Source of the DNA: Straminergon stramineum
Lineage: Eukaryota > Streptophyta > Bryopsida > Hypnales > Calliergonaceae
Assembly (NCBI GenBank): GCA_963920665.1
Contig: OY987273.1
Span: forward strand, 3,350,501-3,414,500
Direction of reading: 5' to 3'
DNA length: 64,000 bases
The translations under genes and the position numbers were made by a program. This document shows positions 47,588-59,005 of the stretch, piece by piece. A model generated the notes under the pieces. The model did no database searches. It had not been told where the DNA came from and saw nothing but the letters and a program-made list of their open reading frames with translations. Numbering within the stretch: the first letter of the stretch is position 1; each line of letters starts with the position of its first letter.

Positions 47588-48918
47588 ATGATGAGTTTAA
47601 ATTTAGATGGTTATAATAAATATAAAATTGATTCAACTTGTCAAAACATTGGAGTGGTTAAAACAACTTCAATCTAATTCAAAGAAGCTCAATAAAGGCC
47701 TCTGGCATGAAGGGGCTAAGAAGAGGTTCATCCTCCCTTCGTGTGGACCTTAGGTCGCTGTAGCCATGGTCGTTGAATTGTTGTTTTGGATGGGAATTTC
47801 AAAAAATCAATTTTACCTCCTTTGAGGGACCCGAGGTCACTACAGCCATGGTCTCTAAATTGTTGTTTTGGATGGGAATTTCAAAAATTCAATTTTGCCT
47901 CTTTTATAAGACCCAAGGTTGCTATAGCCATGGTCACTGAATTGTTGTTTTGGGTGGAAATTTCAAAAAATCAATTTTACCTCTTCTACAAAACCCGAGG
48001 TTTCCCCAATTGTGATCGCTAAAATGTTGGTTTTTGTGGGAATTTCAAAAATCTGTTTTCCCTCTTTTGTAGGACTCAAGGTCACCCTAGCCATGGGCGC
48101 TCAATTGTTGGTTTTTGTAGGAGTTTCAAAAAATCCATTTTACCTCCTTCATAGGACCCGAGGTCACCCTAGTTGTGGTCGTGGAATTGTTGTTTTTTGT
48201 GGGAATTTCAAAAAATTCTTTTAACCTTCGTAGGACCCAAGGTTGCCCTAGTTAAAATTGTGGGAATTTTGAAAGGCCAGCAACTCCTTTTTTCCAGCAC
48301 CCATAGTTGTACTAGACGTGGTTGGCCCACCCATGTTCGCACCAATCGAAATTGTGGAAATTTTGAAGGGCAACAGCTCTCCTTGTCTAGGATCCATGGT
48401 CACGGAACTCGCGGTTGTCTAGACACAGTCGGGCTAGTGGAAATTGTAGAGGACAACTCCATCCTTTGTCTAGGACGCGTGGTCACCAAATTCGTGGTCA
48501 TCCAGATGCAGTCGGCCCACCCGCAATTGCCCAATCTGAAGTTGCTCATGTTTCTTACCCGCATGTGCTCCTTAATGTGCACACATCCCAAGGCAACTTT
48601 AGGTTCGTATTTGTTCTCCTATAACCGAAGTTGCCAATTCCTACTCTGCACACTATCATTCACCTGCCTCAAAGTGGCTGATCACGTGCTCGTAAGTGGA
48701 GGCCAGTTTGAGTTGTGAGGGGAATTTTGGTCCCCTTCCACCTCATTTTTTAATCTTTCATCCCATGCACCATATTTTAGGCCCCTTTGTTAGGAGATAC
48801 TTTGGTTGGACATGATTACAATTTTATAAAAGTAAAGTACATTGGAGTTAGGATTTCACGTTAGGTACTAGTTGTAGCATTCAAAGAAATAGAAAATACC
48901 TAGATTCCATTGGTGTAC
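47588..48918. other. Satellite region, no gene
   Basis: The 82-bp array occupies 47753-48240 and fades into GTGGTC-type sequence to about 48560. A 181-codon ORF at 48173-48718 partly overlaps the array and has no domain, so I do not call it. Confidence 0.5.
47753..48240. repeat. 82-bp tandem satellite
   Basis: Units begin at the GGTCRC(C/T)-like motif at 47753, 47835, 47917, 47999, 48080, 48162 and 48241, spaced 82, 82, 82, 81, 82 and 79 bp. Each contains 'AGCCATGGTC', 'ATTGTTGTTTTG' and 'GGGAATTTCAAAAA' blocks. The period is nearly constant while the sequence has diverged. Confidence 0.9.
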
Positions 48919-49452
48919 GATGGACGCCAACAAGAAGAAGACGAAGATAAAAGGAAGAAAGCACCGCAAGCAACAACGCATCCTTCTAGACCCATAGGCT
49001 ATAGCTTATCCAAGTTGGGATAGAATCCAAGTTGGGATAGAATCGAAGGTGATTGGATAGTGATGACTTGTAAGGCATTGGTGCATTGGTGCCACATTGA
49101 TAAGCTATTTCCACATCACCGGTACAAAATTCATTTGAGGTCGAACGTGGCAAATCTATATTCTTGCACCTATGATGCATTTGTGCAACGATGTATTGAA
49201 GTATATCAATACTTATACAATACACACACTATGCCTAGGAATGAAGTTCAATTGTTTCTATGTGAAATGGTGTATGCGGAGGTCATCCTTGCACGTATGG
49301 TAGATTGGAGGACCATCAAACAAGTGAAGCTTGCTACCATTCCAACCACCAAAGACATTCCAAGGGTGGATCCATCTACGAATCTATGGGACGGACTAGG
49401 GAAAAAGATTTTTTCAAGCTCGGAGTGCCTAACAATGAATACTTGTGGTCAC
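48919..49452 (+). pseudogene. R5: N-terminal domain copy of the RING family, cut by element B2
   Basis: ATG 48919 opens a basic start (MDANKKKTKIKGRKHRKQQR) that hits a stop. A second frame (49060-49488) gives CKALVHWCHIDKLFPHHRYK, then the QLFLCEMVYAEVILARMVDW block and NTCGHCHK. These match R4 (TKKYVDWCHISKLFP) and R2 (MVYAKLILNYKVDW). This is the longest open stretch of the family's N-domain. The gene stops at 49452, where B2 begins. I find no continuation on the far side of B2 at 52962. Confidence 0.55.
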
Positions 49453-52400
49453 TGTCACAAGACAGAAACTTGGAATCTACTGGCTTAGTATAAAATAGAT
49501 CTATTATAGGATAGAATTTTTCAAAATTTCCACAAGGAAAATGGAATTAGAATCTGCTAAGCTTAAATATTACATTAAGGCTGAGAAGATGATCCAGGTA
49601 TTTTGTAATAAGATCCAAGACGGATTTAGATTCCAAAAACTCGGATAGAGACAACCTACGTCTTAGAGTTCCAATCTAGGAATCTAAAGAATCATTTCGA
49701 TAAACGGTCTCCTACTGGAAATGTCGGTAGGATGACGGGTACGTAACCTCCGCCACCTTCATTTCTCCTCCCTCTTCCTTTCGTAGATGTTTGCGCTCAT
49801 ATAGTTGAGTGAAAGAGTGGTGAGTTAGCGATCGTTCAATAGAGGAGTTGAGGACTGTGCTTCCGCACCAAATCCAAACTTATTTCCGGTTTTCAATGGC
49901 GGAAGGATGTAGCCGTAAACTCTTAGTTACTGCACGGATGGTCTGTTCTACCATTTTGGAAAGACAGAGTGACCAGTCACAATTAGAAGATGACCTGAGC
50001 ACCATTGGGTGTGTCAACCTATTCCTTAGGCCATGGACCTTGAAGAATGAGCAGATGATTTAAGAGCTCATTGTAGGAAATCTGAATCACTACGAGTTGA
50101 TAGTAAGGGGTCGACCTGGAACCTGGACGAATGAGGTTTGGGCAAATGTATATAGATTCCCAAAGAAAGGATCTGGATTAGCCTCCCGAATTGATAAGTT
50201 CACAGCCGAGAAGTTTAAGAATGTGACTCATGCTAAGAAGGGGTATGCCATTAGTGACTGTCTACATGGGAGGCAAAAAAGGGTATTAGAAATCCTTATT
50301 CCAATCTTGTATCCAGAAAAGCCTACTTGGGTTACAGTCATAATGGCCAACACTATCTTTGGCGCAATGGAGGGCAGACCAGTCCATTGGGGGAAGGTTA
50401 TTGGAGCAGTAGTCTCCAAACTCATAGCCCATGTAGGAAAGGCTAAAACCAGCCCTATCGGTCCTTAACTGTTCCACCTCTATTACTATGCAAAACTTTT
50501 GAGTAATGCAAAGATGGTAGAGTACAATACCGGAACCACAATCTTACATTATGGCCTCATGGACGAAGTAGAGGCGAAGTAGTCGGAATACAAAGAAGAA
50601 GAAGATCTAGAAGAAGAGGAGCACTTGATAGATCGCAAACGAAGGAAATCCACTAATTTGGCTTTACAAGGGAAACTTCTTATTCCGGAGAAGGTTCCAG
50701 AGAAATAGACAGAAGGAATTTCTGGATTCTTCAAGACCGGATTCAATTGGGTGTTGTAGGCATAGGAATACTACAAAACCTTAGTGGAAGTACTCAGGGC
50801 GATCAATAAGGAGTTGAAGGTCAAGCTAGAAGATGTGCTAGACATAGTGAAGTGGTCGCCGAATGTGGATGAGCTGAAACGAAAGGAGGAGTGAATCGAG
50901 GATTTGGAGAAGGAGAGTGATAATCTCCAATCTTGGTTAAATTGGGTGAAGGGGGAGCTCTTTGCATTAAAATAGAGGGAGAAAGAAGCTCTGCAACTTG
51001 TTAAGAATCTATCCAGTCTAGTGGATAGACTCTCGGAGCTCATTGTCAAAGCTTTCATCGTTGAAGATCGGTTAATCAAGGAAGGACATTTGACCAGATC
51101 CAAGGTAGTCAGGATCTTGGTTGATTTCTCATCTTGGATGGAGATAGTGTTGAAGGAGATGCGCCAACTCTTCGGGCATATTGATGCGGACCGGGTCATG
51201 GATTTCACTAATTTTCCGAAAATTCTTTTTGAAACGAAAACTCCTGTGAAACTAACTTCATCACTTTTGCTTCTGCCAAGATCTGAAGGACTTAGGGAGA
51301 CTCTTCGACATTCAACAGAGCTCTTCTCAAGTCAATTGGAGAAGACCATCCAGGGGAGCATAAAGACAGTTCGAGAATTGGCCAAGCAGACAGTCTTAAC
51401 ACATGAATTAGCACCACCAGAAGTTACCATCTCACCACCTATTCCAACTACTCGTCTTCTTGAGAAGGAAGCCCTTTAGACACCCAAACTACTAATCCGA
51501 AGTGATCTGGTGGATTGGATGGGAAGCCTAAAGAATCCGGCCTGAACACATCCGTAAAACTTTGAGCATATGAAGCAACCTCAACCTAAGGAGGAGAAGA
51601 TGACCATAGTATTGGATGAGACTTCTCTAGGAGAAGAAGAAGATGAGAGGGAGATCACTCAAATTGAGAAATCTGAAGATGAGGAGTACCAAACCGGGTC
51701 GGAGGAGGAAATAGAACAAAAAGATTCACCTCCAAAGATTCAAAAGATCCAAACCCAGGCAGCAGTGAAGACAAATTTGGTGAAGTCCACTCCTAGGGCA
51801 TTTGTCCGGGTATTAGCGAGTCAAGGCAGGAGCAGTCAAAAGAAGGTGCGAAAGGCGAAGTAGTTAGGGTTTCAATTAATTAGGCTTTGAATTTTGAATC
51901 TAAATCGAGTTTCCAAGTGTAGGCCCAAGTTTTGGATTTTTAAGATCTGCCTTTCCGGGTTTTGTTGGAGAGTCTGTGATTGGTCGCTTAGATTTCCAGG
52001 TGGCTTTTTGCCTTTGGATTTTTGAGTTTTTAAGGGAGGAATAGATCTTTTGCCCTCTCATTCCATCCTAGTGCTTATAGTTGGTATCTTGTCATCCTTT
52101 CTTTAATTTGAGCCACCAAGTAGACATTCAAGAATTGATTTGTCATATATCTAGCTTTCTTGTGTTTGTTTGTAAGAGCGTTGAAGTGTAAGAGAGAGGA
52201 GGAGGAAAGGAGGAATCTAGATCTGAGGTGACTCAATTTGATTTGGGAGGGAATGTTTGTGACGTAGTTTAAGCTTGTGAATACGGTCTTGTGCGTTGTG
52301 CCTTCAAACACTAGAATGGAAATCCGGCAAAGAGTGGTGTGGGTGTAAGTCTGGAATACCAAAGAGGGTTTTGTGCGGAGATAAGAAATTGCTAGTGGAA

Positions 52401-52961
52401 AAATCCACATCCTACTCTTTGAAAGGTCTACAAATCCCTAGAATGAGTCTAGTGAACGACTAACAATCCCACATTGGTTCCGGTTTTTGTTGATCTGTCG
52501 TTGTAGTGGAAAGGACTAGTTACGACTCTGAGTGACCTGCCTTCCGAATTGGCCATCCGGGAAGTTGTGAGTGTGTTTCTTGGTCTGATCTAGTGCAACA
52601 TTTGGTCTAAGTGTATTTTGTATAGTTTAGAGAGAGAAGAGAGTGTGAGGAATATGAGTGGTGAATCCCTACCCCTCTACAAGATCAAAGGCGAACCCTC
52701 TAAAGGTAAAACAAAGGCATCAAAAACCAATGTGTGTGAGAAGAGATAGATCTAGATTCTGGAAAGGAGTGGATCCGGATTGGATTCCGGAAAGGTAGTG
52801 ATTCGGAAAAGAGAGAAAAGAGGTGAAGGGAGTGCTTGAGTTGGTAATACGGATGATTTTGGCTTGCAACAATAGTCTAGAATCCCCTTGGACGATATTT
52901 CAAGTCATTTTATGACGTTTTGGTGTTGTAATGGTACTTATGCTCCTCTATGTGTACGACA
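49453..52961 (+). mobile_element. Element B2: 3.51-kb TG...CA unit with internal ORF
   Basis: It starts TGTCACAAGAC and ends GTGTACGACA, aligning throughout with B1 and B3. The flanking five bases, GTCAC on the left and GGTTG on the right, do not match. Either the duplication has decayed or the flanks were rearranged. The sequence after the right end is GTCGCC-type repeat, not a continuation of R5, which favours rearrangement. ORF 49896-51863 lies inside. Confidence 0.65.
49896..51863 (+). pseudogene. B2 ORF: B-type coiled-coil protein, frame kept but nonsense-broken
   Basis: One frame of 1968 nt runs from ATG 49896 (MAEGCSRKLLV) to KKVRKAK-TAG at 51861, with no frameshift. The core (ANTIFGAMEGRPVHWGKVIG), acidic patch, Lys/Glu coiled coil and basic end follow the same order as in B1. 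Premature stops include TAA near 50058, TAA 50466, TAG 50578, TAG near 50706, TAG 50757, TAG 50763, TGA 50892, TAG near 50972 and TAG 51477. B1 keeps Q at several of these (50578, 50757, 50763, 50972). This shows the stops are separate hits on an ancestral open frame of about 655 codons. Confidence 0.65.
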
Positions 52962-53080
52962 GGTTGTCCATAGCATTTGCGGTCACCTTCTTCTACACCC
53001 CAAGTCGCCCTCAACACCCATTGTCGCTGTCTTTTTCACCCAAGGTCACTTTGGACATAGTTGCTTGATAACAACAAGTC
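52962..53080. repeat. GTCGCC/GGTCAC island
   Basis: Directly after B2 there are 'GCGGTCACC', 'AAGTCGCCC', 'TTGTCGCTG' and 'AAGGTCAC' motifs within about 90 bp. They match the dispersed GGTCRCC islands in the window. Confidence 0.45.
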
Positions 53081-53269
53081 GTTGTCCTAAAATCCCTAGG
53101 ATTGAAAGTGAAAAGTTTCGGACTTGTGAGGGGGTTGTTCCTAAACCCATGAGTTTTGAAGAGATGTACGAAACTTCGTTTACTAGCAATGCAACGGAAG
53201 TTGTTGCTGTGTCCCTCATTGAACCAATAGTGGATGTGGATCTAAAAGGTTCTACAATCCCTTACTAGT

Positions 53270-55122
53270 GGCATGAATGAAACAATGAATCCTCCCCCTG
53301 ATTCTGTAGATTCTACTCCAACTCTAGCAAATAGAATGAGGAATCATTCTTTAATTTCCCGTCAAAGAAGTATGAATGAGGCCTTATAATTGGGTTTGAG
53401 ATAAAAGTTAGATAGGATGTGGGCTTCTTTCTTTTATGACTCCAACATTGCATTCAATGTGGTCCGACACGTGGCCTTTGTAAATGCAGTGAGGGAAACA
53501 GCGACGGCCAGATTCTTGTACCACCTACCATCGTTCAATGTAGGGCACACAAAAATGATTGATTATAAAAAGGATACAATTCAGAAAATGGTCTCAAAAT
53601 GGACAAAGAACTCTATCAGCCAATACAATTCAACTATTTGTTTAGGTAGGTGGTTTGATACCAATACTTGTCCATTGTTGAATATGATGCTTGTTTGTCC
53701 AGTAGGGGATGTTTTTTTGGGATTAGTGGAAAAATAGGAGTGAAGAAGGATATTGCATATATGACAAATTTGATGGCATGATACATAGAAGAAGTCGGCC
53801 CTTCAAATGTTGTCCAATTGTGTACGGACAATGCCATAGTAATGACCGAAGCAATGACAAGCTTGTTGGAAAAGTACCCTCACATGTATAAACAAGGGTG
53901 TGCAACACACATTTTGGGGTTACTTTTAGAAGACTAGGGAAAGGATTTGAAGGTGAAGGATTTGGTTGAGGATTGTAAGTTGATGGTGAAGTATATTCGA
54001 AAATACCAATACACGTTGGCTTTGTTTCAAAAGTGGCCACCAAACATGGCATTGAGACTTCCTACTCAAACACGTTTTGCCACCAACTTCCTCATGATAG
54101 ACCGCTTGGTAAATTGCAAGCAAGGGATGCAAATGGTGATTGTAGACGAGATGTCCATGAAGTTTCAGATGAGTTTGGTAAAGAGGAAAAATGGATGTCT
54201 AATTCTATAGAAAGCCAAAGCCATTCGGATTAAAATTCATTCGAAAGCATTTTGGATAAGATGTGATAACTTTCTATACATGGTAGAACCTATACTCACT
54301 GCTTTACGACACTTTGATAGGAAAATCCTAGCAATACCCAAAGCTTGGATAATAATGAAGGCCTTGAGAGAGCAAGTTTATTCTGTTAGGAAGCCTCCAT
54401 TTTTCTTGGATGAAGTGGTTGCGGCACATTATGAGAGTCAGTTTCACGTTTGTTGGAAGTTGATGCTAACATACCTCTACTATGTCGGGGCACTCTTGAA
54501 CTCATTTCTAACGGATGTAGTAGACATTCAAAATGATGGCGTAGCTAAGCGTACTTTGAATTGAGTCATACAACAAATGGACCCGCCATTAGGAGTTTTA
54601 GTATTTGAGGCAATGCAAGAGTTGACGCAATTTGAAGAGAAGACGGGTCCATTTGACCCATTACATGAGGCTCCCAATATTACTCAATGCAACCTATTGC
54701 CTCATCAGTGGTGGAATCGCCTAGGTGGTGATGCTCTCCCTAAAATTGCAAAGAGAATTCTAGGATTGACGTGCTCCGCATCTTCATGTGAAAGAAATTG
54801 GAGTATGTATTTGTTTGTATACAATAAAGTGCGAAACTCTCTAGCTACATCTAAGGTAGAAGATTTGGTATATATCTATGCAAACAACAAATTGGAACAT
54901 GAGAAACATAGACACAATATTGCCCTCTTCTATGAGAAGGTCCTTGTGGATGAATATATCAAGGAGGAGAATGATGAGCCCATGCCTTTCGAATCGAAAG
55001 AAGGAGGATTTGATTTTGTTATAGCGAATGACAATCGTAGGGACAAAGAGGAGTGCCTACACAATAATGCTTGGGTTGCAATGATCCCCCCTCCAACCAA
55101 GTCCCCCACAATGCCATTATAG
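53270..55122 (+). pseudogene. hAT-superfamily transposase (DUF659 plus hAT dimerisation), broken
   Basis: The frame at 53417-53737 resembles DUF659: 'LANRMRNHSL' precedes it and 'GRWFDTNTCPLL...VGDVFL' ends it. After a frameshift near 53740, one frame continues to 55122. It gives NVVQLCTDNAIV with a catalytic-type Asp, and EKYPHMYKQGCATHILGLLL. A hAT C-terminal region follows (QWWNRLGGDALPKIAKRIL, then SASSCERNWSMY with the conserved Glu near 54791). Stops within it are TGA near 53779, TAG near 53935, TAG 54208 and TGA 54562. hAT transposases cut and paste DNA with 8-bp target duplications; I could not find the terminal inverted repeats. Confidence 0.8.
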
Positions 55123-55132
55123 GACCACCTAT

Positions 55133-56157
55133 ATGGGTGGCTCTCATGGGAACAACTTTGCTAACAAAGAACTCCTTTGTTCTCTAGAACAAAATCAGGT
55201 CCATGCATGGGATGCGATTCCGAGAACAAACTCAACGCCAACGAGGGATAGAAATCCTTCTGCCAATAATAAAGGCATACATATTCCAATGCTCAAGTCA
55301 GAACGGCAAACGAGATCTCTGGTACCAAACGTGTTCCTTTGAGAATGCCAAAGAATCTTCGAAGCGTTGCCAAAGTAAGTGCAAGAAGTGCGCAACAAAA
55401 AGAAGCACCTTGTGTTGATGTGGATGAGGATGAGGATGAGGGAATTCCCATTTCCGCAACAATAAATACATCAACCAGGCGTACAACTAAGGCACTAGAG
55501 TATGATTCAGATGCGCCATTGAACTTAGTTATACCTTGTAATCGAAATGAGCCTTTGAATCAAGGAGGAGGGACAGACGTGGCTACAATAAGAGGCCCGA
55601 CCCCAACTCCTTCAACGAGGCCGCCTATGCATTGTGGTCCTATATTAAACATTGATGAAGAAGTCCATGGGTCAGCTCCATAGCCAATCCAACCATCATC
55701 AATGTCCACCTTTGGACAATCATCAATGGAAGTGCATAGTCATAAAAAGGGAAGGAGAAAACAGCGTATCAAGAAGATTGACAAGAGAACACACCAAAAA
55801 CCTAAACGCTTGAACCAGTTAGTTCACCAATTTAGCATGGAGCTAGGGTGCTCCATACAAAGGGTTGGGCAATCAAGTAGAGAAGGGCGACACCTTGATT
55901 CCAACCTTGATGGAACCATTGATGTATTAAGGCTTACCAAATGACTAGTGCAAAATGAAGGCGTGGATGGTGTAGATATTGAAGTGCGGAACTTGAACTT
56001 AGAGGTAGAACGTGGTAAACAAACTGATCCAAGAACAAGAGAGGATGATGAGAACGAGAGCTCGGGTGACAATAGGAACTCTAGTAGGTCACATGAAGAT
56101 ATGGACCTTGATGTTGATGAAGTGAGGAGTGATTCTGATTTCTTATTAAGAGATTAG
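55133..56157 (+). pseudogene. Acidic/basic tail ORF after the hAT transposase
   Basis: A polar segment (55133-55340) leads into a frame open to 56157 except for TAG 55681 and TGA 55942. It has an acidic run (DVDEDEDEG), a strongly basic stretch (KKGRRKQRIKKIDKRTHQK) and a second acidic end (DMDLDVDEVRSDSDF). The composition suggests a disordered nuclear protein. It may be the C-terminal extension of the hAT gene or a separate captured fragment. I do not recognise it. Confidence 0.4.
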
Positions 56158-56798
56158 ATGTTCAGCCATTACTCCATTAGTCTAAGCAAGAAAATAGTGT
56201 CATAAGGACAAAGGATCTACCATAATTGTTTTGTAGTGCATATTTGTAGTGGAAGTTTATAGACTAGTAGATTACATGTAAGTATGTTGTAGTACTTCAT
56301 TAGGCATGTTATAGTGAAACATACTCAGATACATAGTAGGATTTGATTTTTTTTCCTCAAGTGGTTGGTTTATTATTGCTATTGTTTTCTAGAACTATAA
56401 TGACCCTAGACCTTTTGGGGGTCTCCTTTACCACAATATAATCAATGTGTGAATTATGATTTTTATTATTATTATAAATTTATTATTATCCTTGATATTG
56501 TTATAATTGTGGACTCATTCTCCATTCTATATTTCATTTGGAGAAAATGAATGAAGTGTCCTAAAGTAGTGAAGCTATATTATCGAAATCCTTGAACCAT
56601 TTCACCATTATCTTTTTCGAGACCATTGCATACTTCAAAGCACCTAAGTGTAAGCTCTTCACAGTCAATTATGAATTAATGATATATTACGTAAAGAGTG
56701 AATAGGCTTCACTAATATTGGCCACCTCCAAATTATACTTGATTGCTTCACATGAAGTTACCCTGAGGACCCTAAATCCAAAGACCATAATGGTATGT
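56158..56798. other. AT-rich, no gene
   Basis: Short T-rich and ATT-repeat stretches occur (near 56460). No frame or motif stands out. Confidence 0.5.
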
Positions 56799-57057
56799 TG
56801 TCACGATGTTAAACTTTAGTTTTTGTGGTTTACCAAGGAAGACTAACCGGAAACTCAGAAGTAGGTATCTGGATCTAGCTAAGGAACTATCAAAAGCTAA
56901 AATAGAGAAGGAAAATGAGGTAGTGGATGGACCAGCTCCAATCCGGTCTTTGTAGGAGAATGGATGAGAACAGAAGTCGGACCGGATCAGGGATGAACCA
57001 GATTCCAGGAGGACCGGACCAGAAAAGGTCATGATGGGATGATAGGGGTCCGACAAG

Positions 57058-57066
57058 TATATAAGG
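57058..57066 (+). promoter_or_regulatory. TATA box of element A2
   Basis: TATATAAGG lies 259 bp after the element start and is followed by AGGGCTAG-like sequence, as in A1. It sits about 265 bp before ATG 57323. Confidence 0.6.
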
Positions 57067-57322
57067 GCTAGCCTACCTAGTTGAACCTCTTTTGCGCTTT
57101 TGCCTATCTCAATGCTCTCTATGCTCTAAGCTTTCTATTTCCGTCTATGACTTAGCCTTCTGCGTAGGACTTGTATGAGAGTGTCTTCTTCGAGGTTTGA
57201 GTTGTTACTGCCATAATTTTGGTTTCTGGTTGAGATCGGAGAGAGAAAGTGAGGAACAAGACGTGCAACTAGGAGAAGGTGAGGTAGAACCAGAAAGGGG
57301 TTTCGTGCTCGCATTTGTGCCC

Positions 57323-59005
57323 ATGCCACAACTTTAGAGAAGTAGAGTCGGACAATATAGCACGTCCTTGGTAGAGGTGAAGCTTGGAAAGGTGATTCTG
57401 GTCATCTCCTCTATTGAACCAAAAAAGTCCCAGCTCATAGAAGATTTGACCTCCATGGGATGCCTAGGGTTTGTAGAGAAATCCTAGGGCTTTAGGGAAG
57501 AATTGATGGTGAGGGAATTCTTGGGCAAACTATCCAACGAGTTCAACAACACCTTGAGAGTGGTTCCACACCTCTAGAAGGAGGAGGTCTGGAGAGCGGT
57601 TTACGATTTCCGGACATGAGGTTTGGGAATGGTGAACCGGAAGGATGAGTTCGTTCGGGGCAAGTTCTAGGGTATCGTCAACCCAAAAGGTGGATATGCC
57701 ATAGGGGATTGCGTCAACGATCGCCACTGTCGGCTCCAGCAGATCCTCATTCTGATCTTGCATTCGAAAAAGCCAATGAGGGTGACAATGTCCCTCGCAA
57801 GCACAATTTTCGACACCCTGAGCGGGAATCGGAAAGTCAATTAGACTCGGATCATTTCCAATTTGGTCGTCCATCTCGTAGGTAGAGTCGGGAAGAGTAG
57901 GGCCACTCCCGTGTGTCCCTACCTCATCCATCTCTACCATTTCCATCAACTCCTGACCGTTGTAGAGGAGAAGGTGTGGAGGACTCAAGAAGTCCTTGTG
58001 AAGTATGGAGAATCAGAAACAGATGACAAAGCCGATTCTGGTTTCGACTCGGAAGAGGAAACCAAGTCAAAAGACAAAGAGCCATTGATGCCGCCGATCA
58101 AGCGGTAGTAGATGACACCTCCTCACAAATGAGGGACGCCAACTAGTCGCGATACATCGGCCCCGGAAAGAAGACCGGAAGTCAAGAAGACCGTATCGGA
58201 GGAATCGAATCCCGAGGATTCGTTCAATCCTCTCATCACCATCCTATGTGACATGAGAGCGAATTGGGAACCAAAGAGAAGGATCTTGGGTGAGATCGGA
58301 AAGTTGGTGGGAGCGTCGCTAGACATTGAACTACCAAAGAAGGTGGCAAGATGCATCTCCGATCTGGTGAAGACCTGGAAACAAAAAGCAAAGATCCTAA
58401 GGTTATAGAAGGAGGTGGATCAATTGAAGGTAGAACTCCTTGTGCTCAAGGAGAACTCGTTTTTCACTCGTGCGATGGCGGAGGAGGCTCGAAAAATGGT
58501 TGAGCAGGTGAAGGCCACCTTTGGGGAGACCGGAATGGCCGCCGCCAAGGCCAAATTGTTTGACGAGAAGGTGCACAATGAGAAGAAGCCATCCGATTCC
58601 CAAATGGCCCGGATTCTCACGGATTTTGCCAAACAAGTCAAAGCGGCAATAAAGGAGACGCGGAAAGTAGTGGACCGGATGGAAGAGAGTAGCCCGATAT
58701 TGTTGAGAGCTACCTGCTCTCGAGGGATTCAACTCTCAAACATCTCACTACCGGATTCATTCCTGGATGCGGCAGTAGGGGAGGGGAAGGATGTCACCTC
58801 CAAGTCGAGGAGATCGGAGCGGAAGGCAACTCCGGCCAACACGCCTGGACATGCCATCGATTTGGATTCGTCCCCTAAATCCGCAACAAGTGACTCTTTT
58901 CCTAATTCTTAGGAGGGGGAACGGAACTGGAACTTGAATGAGATCTTCGAGTAGATGGAGCCGGGAACCGAGAGTGCCACCATTGGATCTCGGGTGTGTA
59001 AATAG
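57323..59005 (+). pseudogene. A2 ORF: A-type coiled-coil protein, nonsense-broken
   Basis: The frame from ATG 57323 to TAG 59003-59005 is 1683 nt, identical in length to the A1 ORF. The domain order is as in A1: core (ending CPYLIHLYH near 57930), acidic patch, then coiled coil. The best-kept part is 58415-58912, including VELLVLKE, VKATFGETGMAAAKAKLFDE and ATCSRGIQLSNISLPDSFLD. Stops are TAG at 57335, 57485, 57575, 57668, 57842, 58106, 58109, 58406, 58910 and 58952, and TGA at 57617 and 58130. At nine or more of these A1 retains W, Q or R. There are no length-changing indels overall. Confidence 0.65.

Noticed and set aside
48173..48718. 181-codon forward ORF
   Set aside because: Its start is inside the 82-bp satellite and the rest covers GTGGTC-type repeats; no domain is recognisable.
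50771..51208. 145-codon reverse ORF
   Set aside because: It is the Ser-rich antisense shadow of the B2 coiled-coil frame.
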